Shown here one piece after another: positions 1-5,659 of a stretch of 10,442 nucleotides of DNA. This stretch comes from Thermohalobaculum sp964576075 (lineage in GTDB: Bacteria > Pseudomonadota > Alphaproteobacteria > Rhodobacterales > Rhodobacteraceae). Location: contig CAZNTX010000111.1 in assembly GCA_964576075.1 (NCBI GenBank), forward strand, positions 1-10,442. Reading direction: 5' to 3'. The first letter of the stretch is position 1. The number at the start of each line of letters is the position of its first letter. Made by a program: the position numbers and the translations under genes. The notes under the pieces were generated by a model. The model did no database searches, was not told where the DNA came from, and worked only from the letters and a program-made list of their open reading frames with translations.

Positions 1-134
1 GCGCGCCGCGGCGCGGTCGGCGCCTGTGGCGGCCGCCCGCCGGGGCCCGCCACCCCTGGGTGGGTGGGTGGGGGCGGTGGCGGGCCGGCGCCGGCGGCTC
101 GGCCGGGACCGACATCGCCGGGACCCGCCCCCGC
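1..134. other. Non-coding region downstream of dgt
   Basis: This stretch follows the dgt stop codon (dgt is on the minus strand) and runs off the window edge. I see no convincing start codon with a ribosome binding site on either strand. It is almost entirely G and C and contains one clear structure, the G-rich-loop hairpin at 39-89, listed separately. The gene beyond the edge is not visible. Confidence 0.6.
39..89 (+). repeat. Hairpin with G-quadruplex-type loop (copy A)
   Basis: The arms at 44-54 and 76-86 are perfect 11 bp reverse complements (GGCCCGCCACC / GGTGGCGGGCC). Three more pairs, 39-41 with 87-89, follow across a two-base bulge. The loop holds GGGTGGGTGGGTGGGGG at 58-74: four G-runs joined by single T bases, the pattern most favourable for a parallel G-quadruplex on the plus strand. 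It lies about 50 bp past the 3' end of dgt, so a dgt transcript would carry the C-rich version. A second hairpin with nearly the same loop lies at 5528-5599. Structure is seen in sequence; folding and function are inferred. Confidence 0.6.
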
Positions 135-1319
135 TCAGGCTCTCGCGAAGGGATCGGTGAGCGCCCGGTGCTCCTCGAGCGCGTAGCGGTCGGTCATCCC
201 CGCGATGTAATCCGCCACCACGCGGGCGCGCGCCGCCTCCCCCTCGGCGCGGCGGCACTCCTCGGACCATTCCTCCGGCATCAGCCCCGGATCGGCCCGG
301 AACGCCTCGAAAAGCTCCGTCACCACCCGCGCCGTCTTGAGCCGCATCCGCTTCACCCGCCAATGGCGATACATCCGGCGGAAGAGGAACCGCTTGATCT
401 CGGCGATCGTCCCCGCCATCGCCTCGGAGAAGCGGATCACCGGCCCCTCCGCCTCGCGCACCGCAGCCGCCGAGCCCGGGGCCAGCGCCGCGATCCGGGC
501 TTCGCTCTCGGCGATCGCGTCCTCGACCATCAGCGCGAAGAGCCGGCGCAGCGCCTCGTGCCGGCGCCGCCCGGGCTCGAGCCCAGGATAGGCCCGGTCG
601 ACCTCGGCGAAACAGGCGCCCACCGCCGGCAGCGCCTCCGCCTCGGCGAGCGAGAAGAGCCCCGCGCGCAGCCCGTCATGGATGTCGTGGTTCACGTAAG
701 CCACGTCGTCGGCGATCGCGGCGGCCTGCGCCTCGGCGCTCGCCTGGGTGTGGAGCGCGAGGTCCCACTCTCCGAGCGCCTCGGCGAAGGCCGCCGGCAG
801 CGCACCCGTGCCCGCGAGCAACGGGCCGTTGTGCTTGGCCATGCCCTCGAGCGTCTCCCAAGTGAGGTTGAGCCCGTCGAACTCGGCATAGTGCCGCTCG
901 AGCCGGGTGACGATCCTGAGCGCCTGGGCGTTGTGGTCGAAGCCGCCGAAGCCCGCCATGGAGGCCGCGAGCGCCTCCTCGCCGGTATGCCCGAACGGCG
1001 TGTGGCCGAGATCGTGCGCGAGCGCCACCGCCTCGGCGAGGTCCTCGTTCAGCCGGAAATGCCGCGCGATGGTGCGCGCGATCTGCGCCACCTCGATCGA
1101 ATGGGTGAGCCGGGTGCGGTAGTAATCCCCCTCGTGCTCGACGAAGACCTGCGTCTTGTGCTTCAGCCGCCGGAAAGCCGAGGCGTGGATGATCCGGTCC
1201 CGGTCGCGCTGGAACACGCTGCGGTGCGGGCTCTCGGGCTCGGGATGCGCGCGCCCGCGGCTCTCGGACGGGCGCTGGGCGAAGGGCGCGAGCCGCGTCT
1301 CGTCCATGTCGTCCCCCAT
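135..1319 (-). CDS. dgt: Deoxyguanosinetriphosphate triphosphohydrolase-like protein (HD domain dNTPase)
   Basis: This 394-residue cytoplasmic protein belongs to the type 2 dGTPase-like branch of the HD phosphohydrolases, which cleave dNTPs to the deoxynucleoside and tripolyphosphate. The N-terminal signature (D41-R-I-I-H45, then F49-R-R-L-K-H-K-T) is typical. Metal ligands of the HD fold are visible: H73 in THSIEV, H102-D103 in AHDLGHTPFGH, and the acidic pair D204-D205 in IADDVAYVNHD. Length matches the family (about 380-400). The start at 1319 has a GAGG ribosome binding site seven bases upstream. A second ATG at 1307, with a GGGGGA upstream, is possible and would remove four residues. It diverges from erpA across 170 bp; a dgt-erpA neighbourhood is, from memory, common in Rhodobacterales. 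The true in vivo substrate of type 2 proteins is often uncertain. Confidence 0.95.
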   Translation of the reverse strand: MGDDMDETRLAPFAQRPSESRGRAHPEPESPHRSVFQRDRDRIIHASAFRRLKHKTQVFVEHEGDYYRTRLTHSIEVAQIARTIARHFRLNEDLAEAVALAHDLGHTPFGHTGEEALAASMAGFGGFDHNAQALRIVTRLERHYAEFDGLNLTWETLEGMAKHNGPLLAGTGALPAAFAEALGEWDLALHTQASAEAQAAAIADDVAYVNHDIHDGLRAGLFSLAEAEALPAVGACFAEVDRAYPGLEPGRRRHEALRRLFALMVEDAIAESEARIAALAPGSAAAVREAEGPVIRFSEAMAGTIAEIKRFLFRRMYRHWRVKRMRLKTARVVTELFEAFRADPGLMPEEWSEECRRAEGEAARARVVADYIAGMTDRYALEEHRALTDPFARA

Positions 1320-1350
1320 GCCGGTGCCTCGCCCGAGGGATGCGCGAGGC
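1320..1350 (-). promoter_or_regulatory. dgt ribosome binding site inside a small hairpin
   Basis: On the minus strand, the GAGG at 1327-1330 lies seven bases before the dgt ATG at 1319. It is part of a perfect 7 bp inverted repeat, GCCTCGC (1326-1332) with GCGAGGC (1344-1350), separated by 11 bases. In mRNA this stem would cover the ribosome binding site and could lower translation or favour the alternative ATG at 1307. The repeat is seen; the regulatory effect is inferred, and short GC stems are common by chance here. Confidence 0.35.
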
Positions 1351-1429
1351 AGGGGCGGATGTCCACCCCGCAGAGCCTCGACCAGCGCGCATGCCCCCTG
1401 CCGATCGGGCCCGCTCGGCGGCCGGCGGC

Positions 1430-1458
1430 TTGTCCGGAGGCGCAGCTGCCGTTATCTC
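1430..1458 (+). promoter_or_regulatory. Candidate erpA promoter
   Basis: A -35-like TTGTCC at 1430-1435 and a -10-like TATCTC at 1453-1458 are separated by 17 bases, about 30 bp before the erpA start. TTATCT, one base to the left, is an alternative -10. The matches are partial, so this is a weak call. No clear IscR-type site was recognised. Confidence 0.3.
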
Positions 1459-1489
1459 TGAGCGAAAGGGTCAACCGAAAGGACGTCCC

Positions 1490-1879
1490 ATGGATATCCG
1501 CATTCCAGGCTCGGAGGCGCCGGGCGCCGCTGCCTCCGCCCCCGCCACCACCGAGGGGGGGGTCACCGTGAGCGCAGCGACCTTCGCCCGGCTGGCCGAG
1601 ATTGCCGCGGCCGGGGGCGAGAAGAAGGCGCTGCGCGTGGCCGTTCTCGGCGGCGGCTGCTCGGGCTTTCAATACGAGTTCGCGCTCGAAGACGCCCCCG
1701 CCGACGGCGACACGGTGATCGAGGGCGACGGGCAGCGCGTGCTGATCGACGCGGAGAGCCTGCCCTTCCTCGAGGGCTCGGTGATCGACTTCAAGGACGA
1801 GCTGATCGGCGCGCGCTTCGCCGTGGAGAACCCCAACGCGACGAGCACCTGCGGCTGCGGCACCTCCTTCAGCCTCTGA
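1490..1879 (+). CDS. erpA: A-type iron-sulfur cluster carrier (HesB/IscA/ErpA family)
   Basis: This 129-residue cytoplasmic protein is an A-type carrier that receives Fe-S clusters and hands them to apo-enzymes. The three conserved cluster-binding cysteines are present: C57 in LGGGCSGF, and C121 and C123 in the C-terminal CGCG motif. The core runs from about residue 25 to the end; the first 24 residues form an Ala/Pro/Gly-rich extension that looks unstructured. The ATG at 1490 is chosen because AAAGGA lies six bases upstream (1478-1483) and because an earlier in-frame start at 1340 would add 50 residues of non-family sequence. A run of eight G bases (1555-1562) crosses codons 22-25. Assignment to ErpA rather than IscA or another A-type subfamily is less certain than the family call. 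Confidence 0.9.
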   Translation: MDIRIPGSEAPGAAASAPATTEGGVTVSAATFARLAEIAAAGGEKKALRVAVLGGGCSGFQYEFALEDAPADGDTVIEGDGQRVLIDAESLPFLEGSVIDFKDELIGARFAVENPNATSTCGCGTSFSL

Positions 1880-1881
1880 CG

Positions 1882-1897
1882 CCCCGCCTCGGCGGGA
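1882..1897 (+). terminator. Short GC hairpin after erpA
   Basis: CCCGC (1883-1887) and GCGGG (1892-1896) form a stem with a CTCG tetraloop, three bases after the erpA stop codon. No T-tract follows, so if it ends transcription it is not a classical intrinsic terminator. Confidence 0.35.
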
Positions 1898-1924
1898 GGT
1901 CCGGGCCGGCAGGGTCATCGAAGC

Positions 1925-1957
1925 TTGACATTGCCGGGCGCGATTTCGCGCTATGGT
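1925..1957 (+). promoter_or_regulatory. Cytochrome c' promoter with palindromic operator
   Basis: A consensus -35 TTGACA at 1925-1930 is followed, after 18 bases, by a -10-like CGCTAT at 1949-1954 (TATGGT at 1952-1957 is an alternative with a long spacer). Between them lies the perfect palindrome GCGCGATTTCGCGC (arms GCGCGA / TCGCGC with a TT centre, 1938-1951), which overlaps the -10. A dimeric repressor bound there would block RNA polymerase. I do not recognise the palindrome as a known FNR, NsrR or NnrR site. Promoter elements are seen; repressor control is inferred. Confidence 0.45.
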
Positions 1958-1992
1958 CCTCTTCAGGATTTCACACTGTGGAGAGACCGCCC

Positions 1993-2457
1993 ATGCGCAT
2001 CGCCCTTCTCGCCGCCGCCACGGCAGCCGCCTTCCTTCCCCTCCTGCCCGCCGCGGCCGACCCGATCGACGACGCGATCGAGGCCCGCCGGGGCTATTTC
2101 ACCCTCCTCGGCGCCAATATCGGCCCGCTCGCGGCCATGGCGAAGGGCGAGGCGGAGTATGACGCGGGCACCGCGGCGCTCCATGCCACGAACCTGGCCA
2201 TGCTGGCGGATTACAACCCCGTTCCGCATTTCCCCGAGGGCTCGGACAACGAGGCGAAATGGGGCGACACCCGCTCCCTCCCGGCGATCTGGACCGATTT
2301 CGAGGGTTTCTCGGAGAAGCTCACCGACTTCCAGGACGCCGCCAAGGCGCTCGCCGAGGTGGCGGGCGAGGGGCGCGGCGCGCTCGGGCCCGCGCTCGGC
2401 GAGCTCGGCGGCACCTGCAAGGCCTGCCACGACGACTACCGCGCCAAGGACTTCTGA
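1993..2457 (+). CDS. cycP: Cytochrome c' (class II c-type cytochrome)
   Basis: This 154-residue precursor begins with a Sec signal peptide (R2, then a hydrophobic stretch to about A22, cleavage likely before D23), so the mature protein is periplasmic. The haem motif C142-K-A-C-H146 lies near the C-terminus, as in class II cytochromes, and is followed by the conserved basic R150. The mature N-terminus E30-A-R-R-G-Y-F has Phe where six-coordinate c556 proteins carry a Met ligand; this points to five-coordinate cytochrome c'. The Rhodobacter capsulatus protein, as I recall it, has a very similar start and the same CKACHDDYR ending. Cytochrome c' binds nitric oxide and is linked to NO tolerance in Rhodobacter. 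The ATG at 1993 is preferred over the GTG at 1978 because GGAGAG (1980-1985) sits seven bases before it. Its stop overlaps the start of the b561 gene. Confidence 0.85.
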   Translation: MRIALLAAATAAAFLPLLPAAADPIDDAIEARRGYFTLLGANIGPLAAMAKGEAEYDAGTAALHATNLAMLADYNPVPHFPEGSDNEAKWGDTRSLPAIWTDFEGFSEKLTDFQDAAKALAEVAGEGRGALGPALGELGGTCKACHDDYRAKDF

Positions 2458-3065
2458 TGAAGGACGCGCCCGGGAGCGAGGCCGGCGCCCGCGAGGTCCG
2501 GCTCTGGGACCCGCTGACCCGGCTTCTGCACTGGGCGCTCGCGGTGGCCGTCGTCACCGCCTGGGGGCTCGGCGAGTTCGGGCCCGCCATCATGACGCTG
2601 CATTTCTGGGCGGGCTATGCGGTGCTGGCGATCCTGGCGCTGCGGCTCGTCTGGGGGATCGTCGGCCCGCGGCCCGCGCGCTTCGCGAGCTTCGCCTACG
2701 GGCCGCGCGCGGTCTGGGCCTATCTGCGCGGGTCGTTCTTCCGCCGGGCCCCCTCGCGCTGGCCGGGGCACAACCCGATGGGCGCCTGGGCCGTCTTCGC
2801 CATGTTCGCCCTGCTCCTCGCGCAGGCGATCGCGGGGCTCCTTTCGGACCCGGACGACTACATCAATGTCGGCCCCCTCGCCCATCTCGTGAGCGAGGAG
2901 ACCGCCTTCGCCGCCAATGCCTGGCACGCGACCCTCTCCCGCTGGATCCTCGCCCTCGTCCTCCTCCACCTCGCCGCCATCGCCTATTACCGCCTCTGGA
3001 AGCGGGAGGATCTGGCCTCCGCCATGATCCACGGGAGGAAGACCGTCGGCGAGCGCGAGGGCTGA
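2457..3065 (+). CDS. Cytochrome b561 family membrane protein
   Basis: This 202-residue integral membrane protein has four predicted helices at about residues 23-40, 46-68, 108-130 and 162-180. Candidate haem b ligands are H25 (LLHW), H49 (LHFW), H157 (AWH) and H171 (LLHL), the usual spacing of bacterial b561/Ni-hydrogenase-type b cytochromes. Such proteins pass electrons between the quinone pool and periplasmic partners. The start codon shares one base with the cytochrome c' stop (TGATG), so the two are translationally coupled and the c' is the obvious redox partner. Pairing of class II cytochromes with b561 genes is, from memory, known in purple bacteria. The stop is directly adjacent to that of the convergent regulator gene. 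The direction of electron flow and the physiological substrate cannot be read from the sequence. Confidence 0.88.
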   Translation: MKDAPGSEAGAREVRLWDPLTRLLHWALAVAVVTAWGLGEFGPAIMTLHFWAGYAVLAILALRLVWGIVGPRPARFASFAYGPRAVWAYLRGSFFRRAPSRWPGHNPMGAWAVFAMFALLLAQAIAGLLSDPDDYINVGPLAHLVSEETAFAANAWHATLSRWILALVLLHLAAIAYYRLWKREDLASAMIHGRKTVGEREG

Positions 3066-3695
3066 TCAGAGGGCGGTGACCCAGAGGATCACCGCGTCCG
3101 CCTCGCTCGTGGAGACGACGCAGTGGCCCATGGCGGCGTCGTAATAGGCGGTGTCGCCGGGGGCGAGGTCGACGGACTCGTAGAACTCGGTGAAGAGGCG
3201 GACCGAACCCTCGAGCACCATGAGGAATTCCTCGCCGTCATGGCGCACCCAGCCGCCGAACTCGGAGAACTCCCGCGCGCGCACGACCGTGCGATAGGGG
3301 ATCATCCGCTTGCCGGTGATCTCCGGGGCGAGGAGGGCGTGCTCGTAGGTCGTCGTCGGATGCGCCCGGCCCTCGCCCGCCCGGGTGATCGCGCGCCGGC
3401 CGGTCACCCGGTCCGTCGCCGGCGGGGTGAAGAGCTGGGGCACGTCGATCCCGAGGCCGCGGGCGAGCTTCTGCACCGCGTCGAAGGTGGGCGACATCTG
3501 CGCGTTCTCGATTTTGGAGAGCGTCGAGCGGGCGAGGCCGGCGCGGCGGGCGGCCTCCTCGAGCGTCCAGTCCCGCGCCTGGCGGAGCTGGCGGACGCGG
3601 GCGCCGAGATCGAGCGGGCGCGCGGGCTCGGGAGCGCCGGCGCGCGCGATGGCGAGCAGGCTCTCGGCGTCCCGGCTCGGGCGCTCCTCCGACAT
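3066..3695 (-). CDS. XRE-family transcriptional regulator with C-terminal cupin domain
   Basis: This 209-residue DNA-binding protein has an XRE/Cro-type helix-turn-helix at about residues 31-88 (LGARVRQLRQ, then T44-LEEAARRAGLA, then S57-TLSKIENAQ) and a cupin_2 domain at about 134-209 (GGWVRHDGEEFLMVLEG, then L177-APGDTAYYDAAMGHCV). This architecture usually means a small-molecule-sensing repressor or dual regulator. The ATG at 3695 is chosen because GGGGAGG (3704-3710) lies eight bases upstream. An in-frame ATG at 3800 would overlap the neighbouring gene and add 35 non-family residues. It diverges from the acyl-CoA synthetase gene, which is its most likely target, and its own promoter shares the same gap. 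The ligand is unknown; by context it may be an acid or acyl-CoA handled by the synthetase. Confidence 0.9.
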   Translation of the reverse strand: MSEERPSRDAESLLAIARAGAPEPARPLDLGARVRQLRQARDWTLEEAARRAGLARSTLSKIENAQMSPTFDAVQKLARGLGIDVPQLFTPPATDRVTGRRAITRAGEGRAHPTTTYEHALLAPEITGKRMIPYRTVVRAREFSEFGGWVRHDGEEFLMVLEGSVRLFTEFYESVDLAPGDTAYYDAAMGHCVVSTSEADAVILWVTAL

Positions 3696-3717
3696 GTCTC
3701 CCGCCTCCCCGTGGATG

Positions 3718-3745
3718 CGCCCCGGTTGCTCGCGGACCGGGGGCG
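3718..3745. promoter_or_regulatory. Possible operator between regulator and acyl-CoA synthetase genes
   Basis: CGCCCCGGT (3718-3726) and ACCGGGGGCG (3736-3745) form an inverted repeat, imperfect by one extra G, around a nine-base centre. It lies in the 98 bp divergent gap, about 22 bp upstream of the regulator start and 50 bp upstream of the synthetase start, where an autoregulatory operator would be expected. GC-rich dyads arise easily in this genome, so support is only positional. I could not pick convincing -35/-10 elements for either gene. Confidence 0.3.
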
Positions 3746-3793
3746 TGGAAGAGTGCCGATCCTCTGCCACAGCCTGCCGGGACAGTCCAGCGC

Positions 3794-5362
3794 ATGACAT
3801 TGCCAGACCCGACCGCGAGCCTCTTCGACATGGGCCCGCCAGAGCCCTGCCCCGCCCGGTTCAACCTCGCCGCCTACGCACTCGCCGCAGCCGAGGGGCC
3901 CGGGCGGGAGAAGCCCGCGCTCCGGGTGCTCGCACCGGGGCCAGAGGGGCGCGAGACGGCGGAGGACTGGAGCTACGCCCGCCTCGCCGAGGCCGTGCTG
4001 CGCGTCGCCGAGGGCTTGCGCACGCGCGGCGTCGGCCCGGGCGAGCGGGTGGCGATCCGCATCGGCAACCGCGTGGACTTCCCCCTCCTCTTCCTCGGCG
4101 CGGTGGCGGCGGGCGCCGTCGCGGCCCCGGTCTCCACCCAGCTCACCCCGCCCGAGTTCGCCCGCGCGGCGGAGGAGGTGACCCCGGCCCTCCTCCTCAG
4201 CGAGACCGAGGACGGGCTGCCCGCGGGCCACCCCTCCCTCGCGATCGGCGGCTGGGAGGAGATCGCCGCCGCCGCCCCCGGCCCCTTCGCCGAGACCGGC
4301 GCCGACGACCCGGCCTTCCTGATCTTCACCTCCGGCACCGGCGGGCGGCCCAAGGGGGTGCTCCACGCCCAGCGCTCGGCCTGGGCGCGGCGGATGATGT
4401 GGGCGGGCTGGTACGGGCTCGGCCCGGAGGACCGCGTGCTCCATGCCGGCGCCTTCAACTGGACCTACACCCTCGGCGCGGGGCTCGTGGACCCCTGGGC
4501 CGCCGGCGCCTCCACCATCGTCTCCACCGGCGCCGCCGACCCCGCCCTCTGGCCCGCGCGCATCGCCGAGCACGGGGCGACGATCTTCGCCGCCGTCCCC
4601 GGCGTCTTCCGCCAGATGCTCCGCGCGGCGGGCGACGCGCCGTTGACCGACCGCCTCGGCCGGCTCCGCCACGCACTGACCGCGGGCGAGAAGATGCCAG
4701 ACGCTCTGGCCGAGGCCTGGCGGTCGGCGACCGGCCGGCCGGTCTACGAGGCGCTCGGCATGTCGGAGATCTCGACCTATGTCTCCACCGCCCCCGGCGT
4801 GCCGCCCCGGCCAGGCACCGTCGGCCGCCCCCAGCCCGGGCGCCGCGTCGCCGTGGTCGACGCGGCGGGCGCCCCGGTGCCGGTCGGCGCGGAGGGCGTC
4901 CTCGCCGTCTCCCGGCGCGACCCCGGGCTCATGCTCGGCTATTGGGGCCGCGCGGCGGAGACGGCCGAGGCCTTCCGCGGCGACTGGTTCCTGACCGGCG
5001 ACCGCGCGCGCATGGACGCGGAGGGCTATGTCGCCCATCTCGGCCGCGCCGACGAGGTGATGACCGCGCTCGGCTACCGGGTGAGCCCCGCCGAGGTGGA
5101 AGCCGCGATGGAGCCCCATCCGGACATCGCCGAGATCGCGGTCGCCGAACTCCCGGTCCGCGCCGATCTCGCCCTCGTCGCCGCCTTCGTGGTCCCGGCG
5201 GGGGACTGGCCGGGGGAGGCGAGCCTGGAGGCCTGGGCGCGCGCGCGCCTCGCCGCCTACAAGCGCCCCCGGCTCTGGATCGAGGTGCCCGCCCTGCCCC
5301 GCACGGCGACGGGCAAGGTCGTCCGCAAGCGCCTCGTCGAGTCCCACCGCCGCGACGCCTGA
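3794..5362 (+). CDS. AMP-dependent acyl-CoA synthetase (ANL superfamily)
   Basis: This 522-residue cytoplasmic enzyme activates a carboxylic acid with ATP to an acyl-adenylate, then forms the CoA thioester. ANL signatures are complete: the P-loop T179-SGTGGRPKG, the A5 motif Y318-EALGMSE, the A7 motif T401-GD403, the hinge G417-R418-A-D420, and the catalytic A10 lysine K508 in TATGKVVRK. Together they argue for an active enzyme. Substrate cannot be assigned: length and compactness fit short/medium-chain or aromatic acid ligases better than long-chain FadD or acetyl-CoA synthetase. The start at 3794 gives a normal N-terminus; only a weak GGGAC lies upstream, and an alternative ATG is at 3830. 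The divergent XRE-cupin regulator probably controls it. Downstream is a 297 bp gap, so it appears monocistronic. Confidence 0.9.
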   Translation: MTLPDPTASLFDMGPPEPCPARFNLAAYALAAAEGPGREKPALRVLAPGPEGRETAEDWSYARLAEAVLRVAEGLRTRGVGPGERVAIRIGNRVDFPLLFLGAVAAGAVAAPVSTQLTPPEFARAAEEVTPALLLSETEDGLPAGHPSLAIGGWEEIAAAAPGPFAETGADDPAFLIFTSGTGGRPKGVLHAQRSAWARRMMWAGWYGLGPEDRVLHAGAFNWTYTLGAGLVDPWAAGASTIVSTGAADPALWPARIAEHGATIFAAVPGVFRQMLRAAGDAPLTDRLGRLRHALTAGEKMPDALAEAWRSATGRPVYEALGMSEISTYVSTAPGVPPRPGTVGRPQPGRRVAVVDAAGAPVPVGAEGVLAVSRRDPGLMLGYWGRAAETAEAFRGDWFLTGDRARMDAEGYVAHLGRADEVMTALGYRVSPAEVEAAMEPHPDIAEIAVAELPVRADLALVAAFVVPAGDWPGEASLEAWARARLAAYKRPRLWIEVPALPRTATGKVVRKRLVESHRRDA

Positions 5363-5527
5363 CCCGCGCCGCGGGCCCCGCCCGGCCCCCGGCGCGGCGC
5401 GGCGCCGCGGGCCCGCCGAAGCCCCGCGCAGTCCGGACCGGCCAGGCCGCTCGGCTGCCCCGCCCGCAGCGCCCCGCCAAGGCCCTCCCGCCGGGCCGCC
5501 GCCCGCACCACCCGCACCGGCGGCGGG

Positions 5528-5599
5528 GGCGTGAGCGCCCCGGTCCGGCCCGCGGCGGGTGGGTGGGCGGGGCCCGGGCCGGACCGGGGCGCTCACGCC
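5528..5599 (+). repeat. Perfect 25 bp inverted repeat with G-quadruplex-type loop (copy B)
   Basis: Arms at 5528-5552 and 5575-5599 are exact 25-base reverse complements (outer ends GGCGTGAGCGCC and GGCGCTCACGCC). The 22-base loop carries GGGTGGGTGGGCGGGG at 5557-5572: four G-runs with one-base linkers, on the plus strand. This is far longer and more perfect than any other dyad in the window. It lies 165 bases past the acyl-CoA synthetase stop and about 25 bp upstream of the -35 of the next gene, so it could act in RNA (3' end) or in DNA (cruciform plus quadruplex). The loop core matches that of the hairpin at 39-89, although the stems differ apart from a shared GGCCCG/CGGGCC block. Structure is directly seen; role is unknown. 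Confidence 0.75.
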
Positions 5600-5624
5600 G
5601 GCGCGAACCGGTGCCGAGAGGGCT

Positions 5625-5653
5625 TTGCGCCGCCGCCCCGAAGCGCTTACCTT
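5625..5653 (+). promoter_or_regulatory. Candidate promoter for a leaderless transcript
   Basis: TTGCGC at 5625-5630 and TACCTT at 5648-5653 are separated by 17 bases. The start codon at 5660 lies only seven bases after the -10, where transcription itself would begin, and no ribosome binding site precedes the ATG (the preceding bases are CTTGCCGCC). Together these suggest a leaderless mRNA. Spacing is good but hexamer matches are partial. Confidence 0.4.
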
Positions 5654-5659
5654 GCCGCC

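Larger units (their letters stand above)
5363..5659. other. Extremely GC-rich intergenic region
   Basis: No credible gene is seen here. The region begins with a 5 bp stem (CCCGC / GCGGG, 5363-5375) directly after the synthetase stop, which may serve as a weak terminator without a T-tract. It also contains the direct repeat GCGCCGCGGGCCC (near 5366 and near 5400) and the large inverted repeat with a G-rich loop at 5528-5599. A candidate promoter for the next gene lies at 5625-5653. Base composition is more extreme than in the neighbouring genes. Confidence 0.6.

Noticed and set aside
1340..1489. A 50-residue N-terminal extension of ErpA
   Set aside because: The added residues look like translated intergenic sequence, while the ATG at 1490 has AAAGGA at good spacing.
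60..1571. A long plus-strand frame opposite dgt
   Set aside because: It is the complement of a clear HD-domain gene; its translation is Arg/Pro-rich and matches no family I know.
3695..3800. An N-terminal extension of the XRE-cupin regulator starting at 3800
   Set aside because: It would overlap the divergent synthetase start, lacks a ribosome binding site, and the start at 3695 has one and fits the family.
5363..5527. A possible small RNA or gene in the GC-rich gap before the large inverted repeat
   Set aside because: No promoter, ribosome binding site or stable structure beyond short chance-level GC stems could be supported.
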